A stretch of 64,000 bases of DNA from an uncultured Bacilli bacterium (GTDB taxonomy: Bacteria > Bacillota_I > Bacilli_A > RFN20 > CAG-826), in NCBI GenBank assembly GCA_934140155.1, contig CAKPBC010000003.1, positions 1-64,000 on the forward strand, read 5' to 3'. The translations under genes were made by a program, and so were the position numbers. The notes beneath the pieces were generated by a model. The model was not told where the DNA came from, searched no databases, and was given only the letters and a program-made list of their open reading frames with translations. Positions 61,586 to 64,000 of this stretch are shown here, one piece after another (positions within the stretch are counted from its first letter, which is position 1; each line of letters begins with the position of its first letter).

Positions 61586-62392
61586 ATGAAAAAACATGTA
61601 ATGTTTGATTTTTATGGTGCAAATCAGCATCAATTAGATGATATAAAACACATTAATGATTTATTAACAAGATTATGCTTTAGCCTCGATTTACAGCCGA
61701 TTTGTCCACCGCAACTAATTCCATATTACTATGGCAAAGTTAAAGAAGATATTGGTGTTTCGGCATTTATATTATTAGAAGGCGGACACGTTACTATCCA
61801 TACTTTCCCATTAAGGGAATGTTATTTCGTTGATATATTCGCTGAGACCGATTTTGATGATAATGCTGCTTATCAATTTTTCTTAAAAGAATTACCATTT
61901 GATGAAAAAAATTCTATTAAAAATGTGAAAGATCGTTCTATTCGTAAGTTTGAAATGTTACCTTATGAATCAGATGTTGATTTTGGTCCACACGTAATGA
62001 CAGAAATTAAAGCACATACCATCCCAACAATGGAAGTATTATTCGATTTCTTAGAGAAAATAGTTTATGAAATTAATATGGACCCAATTACTCGTCCATT
62101 TGTTTTAAAATCAAGAATTAATAATCCGAAATACTTAAGCGCTATTATAGTTATTGCTCAATCACATATTGCAATCCACTATAATTACAAAACTAAATAT
62201 ATGTACGCAGATATCTTCTCTTGCGCACCATTTGATTACACTAATATTGATAAAATCTACGCTCCATTAGGAGAAGTAGTATCTAATGAATTAACCGCTC
62301 GCGGAAGTAAACATATTTACAAAGTAAAATCAAAAGTTTCAAAAACTGATTTACGCGCGAATATGCGCTGGCAAAAAGCAATAAAGAAATAG
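61586..62392 (+). CDS. Tandem SpeD-like (S-adenosylmethionine decarboxylase family) protein
   Basis: A 268-residue protein made of two SpeD-like domains. Bacterial SpeD is a single domain of about 130 residues whose chain is cut at Glu-Ser to form a pyruvoyl group; key positions are Ser63, His68 and Cys83. In the first half (about 1-130) the site reads EGGH with His72 and Glu87, so Ser and Cys are lost. In the second half (about 140-268) it reads Gln192-Ser193-His194, His198 and Cys213, with exact family spacing but Gln instead of Glu before Ser. It is coupled to agmatinase. It may decarboxylate S-adenosylmethionine or, as reported for some SpeD homologues, arginine or ornithine. Confidence 0.8.
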   Translation: MKKHVMFDFYGANQHQLDDIKHINDLLTRLCFSLDLQPICPPQLIPYYYGKVKEDIGVSAFILLEGGHVTIHTFPLRECYFVDIFAETDFDDNAAYQFFLKELPFDEKNSIKNVKDRSIRKFEMLPYESDVDFGPHVMTEIKAHTIPTMEVLFDFLEKIVYEINMDPITRPFVLKSRINNPKYLSAIIVIAQSHIAIHYNYKTKYMYADIFSCAPFDYTNIDKIYAPLGEVVSNELTARGSKHIYKVKSKVSKTDLRANMRWQKAIKK

Positions 62393-62393
62393 T

Positions 62394-62936
62394 ATGAATA
62401 TTACAGTTTACTTAGGCGCTAATGAGGGGAATGACCATTCTTTAAAGAGGTCAGTCGCGGATTTTGGAACTTGGATTGGAAAAACTAATAATACATTAGT
62501 TTATGGCGGTTCCCGTATTGGCTTAATGGGTGTTATTGCAGAAAATGCTTTAAAAAGTAACGCTAAAGTTATTGGCGTTGAACCAAGATTCTTTGTAGAA
62601 AAAGAATTGCAAAATGATGATTTAAGTGAATTAATCATCACTGAAAATATGTCTGAACGTAAAGCAAAAATGATTGAATTAGGTGATGCTTTTGTGGCTT
62701 TTCCTGGTGGGACAGGCACATTAGAAGAAATATCAGAAATCATGTCGATGGTTTCTTTAAATCACACTAACGCACCATGTATTATTTTTAATCTTCATGG
62801 TTATTATGATGGACTTAAAACTTTACTTGATAAAATGATTGAAATGGATTTGTCTTCAATAGAAAGACAAAAAGGTATTTATTTTGCCTCAACGTTAGAA
62901 GAAGTAGAAAAGATTTTACTTACCAAAACATTTTAA
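62394..62936 (+). CDS. LOG family protein (TIGR00730)
   Basis: A 180-residue Rossmann-fold protein of the LOG family, which acts on nucleotide 5'-monophosphates (phosphoribohydrolase). Motifs are YGGSRIGLMGVIA and FPGGTGTLEEI, the nucleotide-binding and catalytic signature. It is often misnamed lysine decarboxylase. It starts 1 nt after the SpeD-like gene, so it belongs to the same operon; whether it has any polyamine role is unknown. Confidence 0.88.
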   Translation: MNITVYLGANEGNDHSLKRSVADFGTWIGKTNNTLVYGGSRIGLMGVIAENALKSNAKVIGVEPRFFVEKELQNDDLSELIITENMSERKAKMIELGDAFVAFPGGTGTLEEISEIMSMVSLNHTNAPCIIFNLHGYYDGLKTLLDKMIEMDLSSIERQKGIYFASTLEEVEKILLTKTF

Positions 62937-62975
62937 TTAAAGCAATAAATTCTAATTCAATATTTGCTTAATTAA
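62933..62975 (+). terminator. Imperfect A/T-rich inverted repeat after the LOG gene
   Basis: Arms 62933-62945 and 62964-62975 pair with one bulge. There is no clear T-run, so it is a weak or incomplete terminator. A TATAAT at 63013-63018 without a clear -35 may start the next transcript. Confidence 0.35.
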
Positions 62976-63087
62976 GTAGTATTAATTACAAAATTTTGTA
63001 TTCAAATTTTACTATAATGCTTGTAGGTTACTTTAACAAAGATGATTAATAAATTCTGTATAAAAAATTATGTAGGAGTGAATTGAT

Positions 63088-63888
63088 ATGCTTAATATAA
63101 TTAAAACGCCATCAAATGATGAGTTTTTTAATCTTGTAAAAAACTCTGAAAAAAATATATATTTATGTGCACCATTTATAAAAAAAGAAATCGTCGATAA
63201 AATATTAGATGCTAGAAAAGACGGAATAACAATGGTAGTTATTACATCTTCAAATATATCTAATTTTTTATGTGGATCTCTTGATATATCGGCAATAAAA
63301 GAATTAATTAATCAAGGTGTTACAGTTAGAAATTATCAAAATTTGCACGCAAAAATATACATTTTCGATAGAGAAAAGGCATTAGTGACATCAGCAAATT
63401 TAACAAATAATGCTTTATACAACAATTATGAATATGGAGTTTTGATTGAAAATGATGAAATTATCAATCAAATTTATGAAGATTATCAAGAAATGCTTGA
63501 TAATGAAGATTGTGGTACTTTTAATATTAGTTTGTTAAATAATCTTGATAAAATAAAACGACGAATTAAAAAAAGACCAATAATAAATGTTGATTTTGAT
63601 AATGACACGATCATTATTGAAGAAAAAAACATTTTAACTAAAAATATGTCTTCTTGGCAAAAAGATATTTTTGAAATAGTTAATGAATTTGATGAAAATA
63701 TATTTCTTATAGATGATATTTACCATTTTGACAATGTTTTAAAACTAAAGCATCCTAATAACAATTTTATTGAAGCAAAAATTAGACAAATCTTGCAACA
63801 ATTAAGAGATATGGGATTTATTAAGTTTGTGAGTAAGGGAAAATATAAGAAGTTATGGATTGATAAATCGAAAGTGAGTGAGAATTAA
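63088..63888 (+). CDS. PLD-family nuclease with DpnI-like winged-helix domain
   Basis: A 266-residue two-domain protein. The N-terminal half has one phospholipase D motif, HAKIYIFD (HxKx4D, near residue 90), followed by TSANLTNNAL. The C-terminal part (about 190-262) reads SWQKDIFEIVNEF and IRQILQQLRDMGFIKF, which matches the winged-helix domain at the end of DpnI and DRP-type restriction proteins. A single HKD motif implies a dimer, as in BfiI. A restriction or DNA-damage function is likely but not proven. AGGAGTG precedes the ATG. The next gene starts 1 nt later. Confidence 0.75.
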   Translation: MLNIIKTPSNDEFFNLVKNSEKNIYLCAPFIKKEIVDKILDARKDGITMVVITSSNISNFLCGSLDISAIKELINQGVTVRNYQNLHAKIYIFDREKALVTSANLTNNALYNNYEYGVLIENDEIINQIYEDYQEMLDNEDCGTFNISLLNNLDKIKRRIKKRPIINVDFDNDTIIIEEKNILTKNMSSWQKDIFEIVNEFDENIFLIDDIYHFDNVLKLKHPNNNFIEAKIRQILQQLRDMGFIKFVSKGKYKKLWIDKSKVSEN

Positions 63889-63889
63889 A

Positions 63890-64000
63890 ATGAAATATAT
63901 TGAACAGTTAGAAATTGCAAAAAAAGAAAAATTAAATATTACTAAGCTATTTATTGCTTATGAAATGGAATCTTTATTAGGATCAGATAAAAATAAAATT
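63890..64000 (+). CDS. Start of an unknown gene, cut by the window end
   Basis: The first 37 codons of an open frame follow directly after the PLD gene: MKYIEQLEIAKKEKLNITKL, then FIAYEMESLLG, with the frame open at 64000. It is mostly helical and charged. It could be the partner (for example a methyltransferase or a regulator) of the PLD protein; nothing in these residues identifies it. Confidence 0.5.
   Translation, partial: MKYIEQLEIAKKEKLNITKLFIAYEMESLLGSDKNKI

Noticed and set aside
62394..62936. Lysine decarboxylase beside the polyamine genes
   Set aside because: The PGGTGTLEE signature is that of LOG-type phosphoribohydrolases; the decarboxylase name is a known misannotation.
1..64000. 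Mycoplasma-type code with TGA as Trp
   Set aside because: Several well-identified genes end in TGA (ylxQ, rlmN, asd) and Trp residues in conserved motifs are TGG.
1..64000. CRISPR arrays, insertion sequences, prophage or tRNA genes
   Set aside because: No regularly spaced repeats, transposase, integrase or phage genes, and no cloverleaf sequences were seen in the window.

Overview
This window looks like the chromosome of a low-GC, Gram-positive, walled bacterium, most likely an uncultured member of the Bacilli (Erysipelotrichales/RF39-like). The evidence is strong AT richness, GGAGG-type ribosome binding sites, Bacillus-type gene order in several blocks (rimP-nusA-rnpM-ylxQ-infB-rbfA, rlmN-prpC-prkC-rsgA-rpe-thiN, comEA-comEC-holA-rpsT-gpr) and diaminopimelate genes. 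The standard stop set is used: several genes end in TGA and Trp is TGG, so this is not a Mycoplasma-type code. The exact lineage is inference.

Layout. 1-6700: translation and transcription core (rimP to rbfA, truB, rpsO) with clear promoters, leaders and terminators. 6.8-9.6 kb: small accessory genes (membrane/SHOCT protein, SleB-like cell wall hydrolase, helix-turn-helix protein, trmL, lipoprotein). 9.6-14.8 kb: rqcH (minus), then gmk-priA and a protein with a His/Cys-rich tail. 14.9-20.3 kb: rlmN-prpC-prkC-rsgA-rpe-thiN-like operon; the kinase lacks membrane and PASTA parts and the ThiN-like protein lacks its expected Asp motifs. 21.2-27.6 kb: a JetA/JetB/JetC (MukF/E/B-like) condensin operon without a JetD nuclease, followed by a membrane protein. 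27.6-31.3 kb: glgC-glgD-glgA glycogen synthesis. 31.3-35.4 kb: C26 amidotransferase, asd-dapF-aminotransferase (diaminopimelate/lysine) and a cyclophilin. 35.4-42.1 kb: leuS behind an attenuator-like leader, a flavoprotein, a Cse60-like protein, a lipoprotein and tex. 42.1-48.6 kb: a serpin, coaX with an ECF S component, pepV, trmB, an M42 peptidase and ytpR. 48.7-51.2 kb (minus): a large surface protein behind a promoter with a cre-like site, and an orphan FakA C-terminal-like protein. 51.4-58.1 kb: greA, comEA-comEC-holA, rpsT, gpr, a small unknown and fmt. 58.1-62.9 kb: a hairpin-rich gap, a nuclease-helicase fusion, then agmatinase, a tandem SpeD-like protein and a LOG protein. 63.1 kb to the end: a PLD nuclease with a DpnI-like winged helix and the start of a partner gene.

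The least ordinary parts are the tandem SpeD-like gene beside agmatinase (a possible pyruvoyl arginine decarboxylase giving a two-gene agmatine-to-putrescine route), the JetABC operon without JetD behind two palindromes, the PLD/winged-helix gene cut by the window end, the His/Cys-tailed protein, and the leuS leader. Sporulation-type genes (gpr, a Cse60-like gene, a SleB-type hydrolase) suggest a spore-forming or formerly spore-forming ancestor. Start codons were chosen by ribosome binding site spacing and often differ from the longest possible frame.
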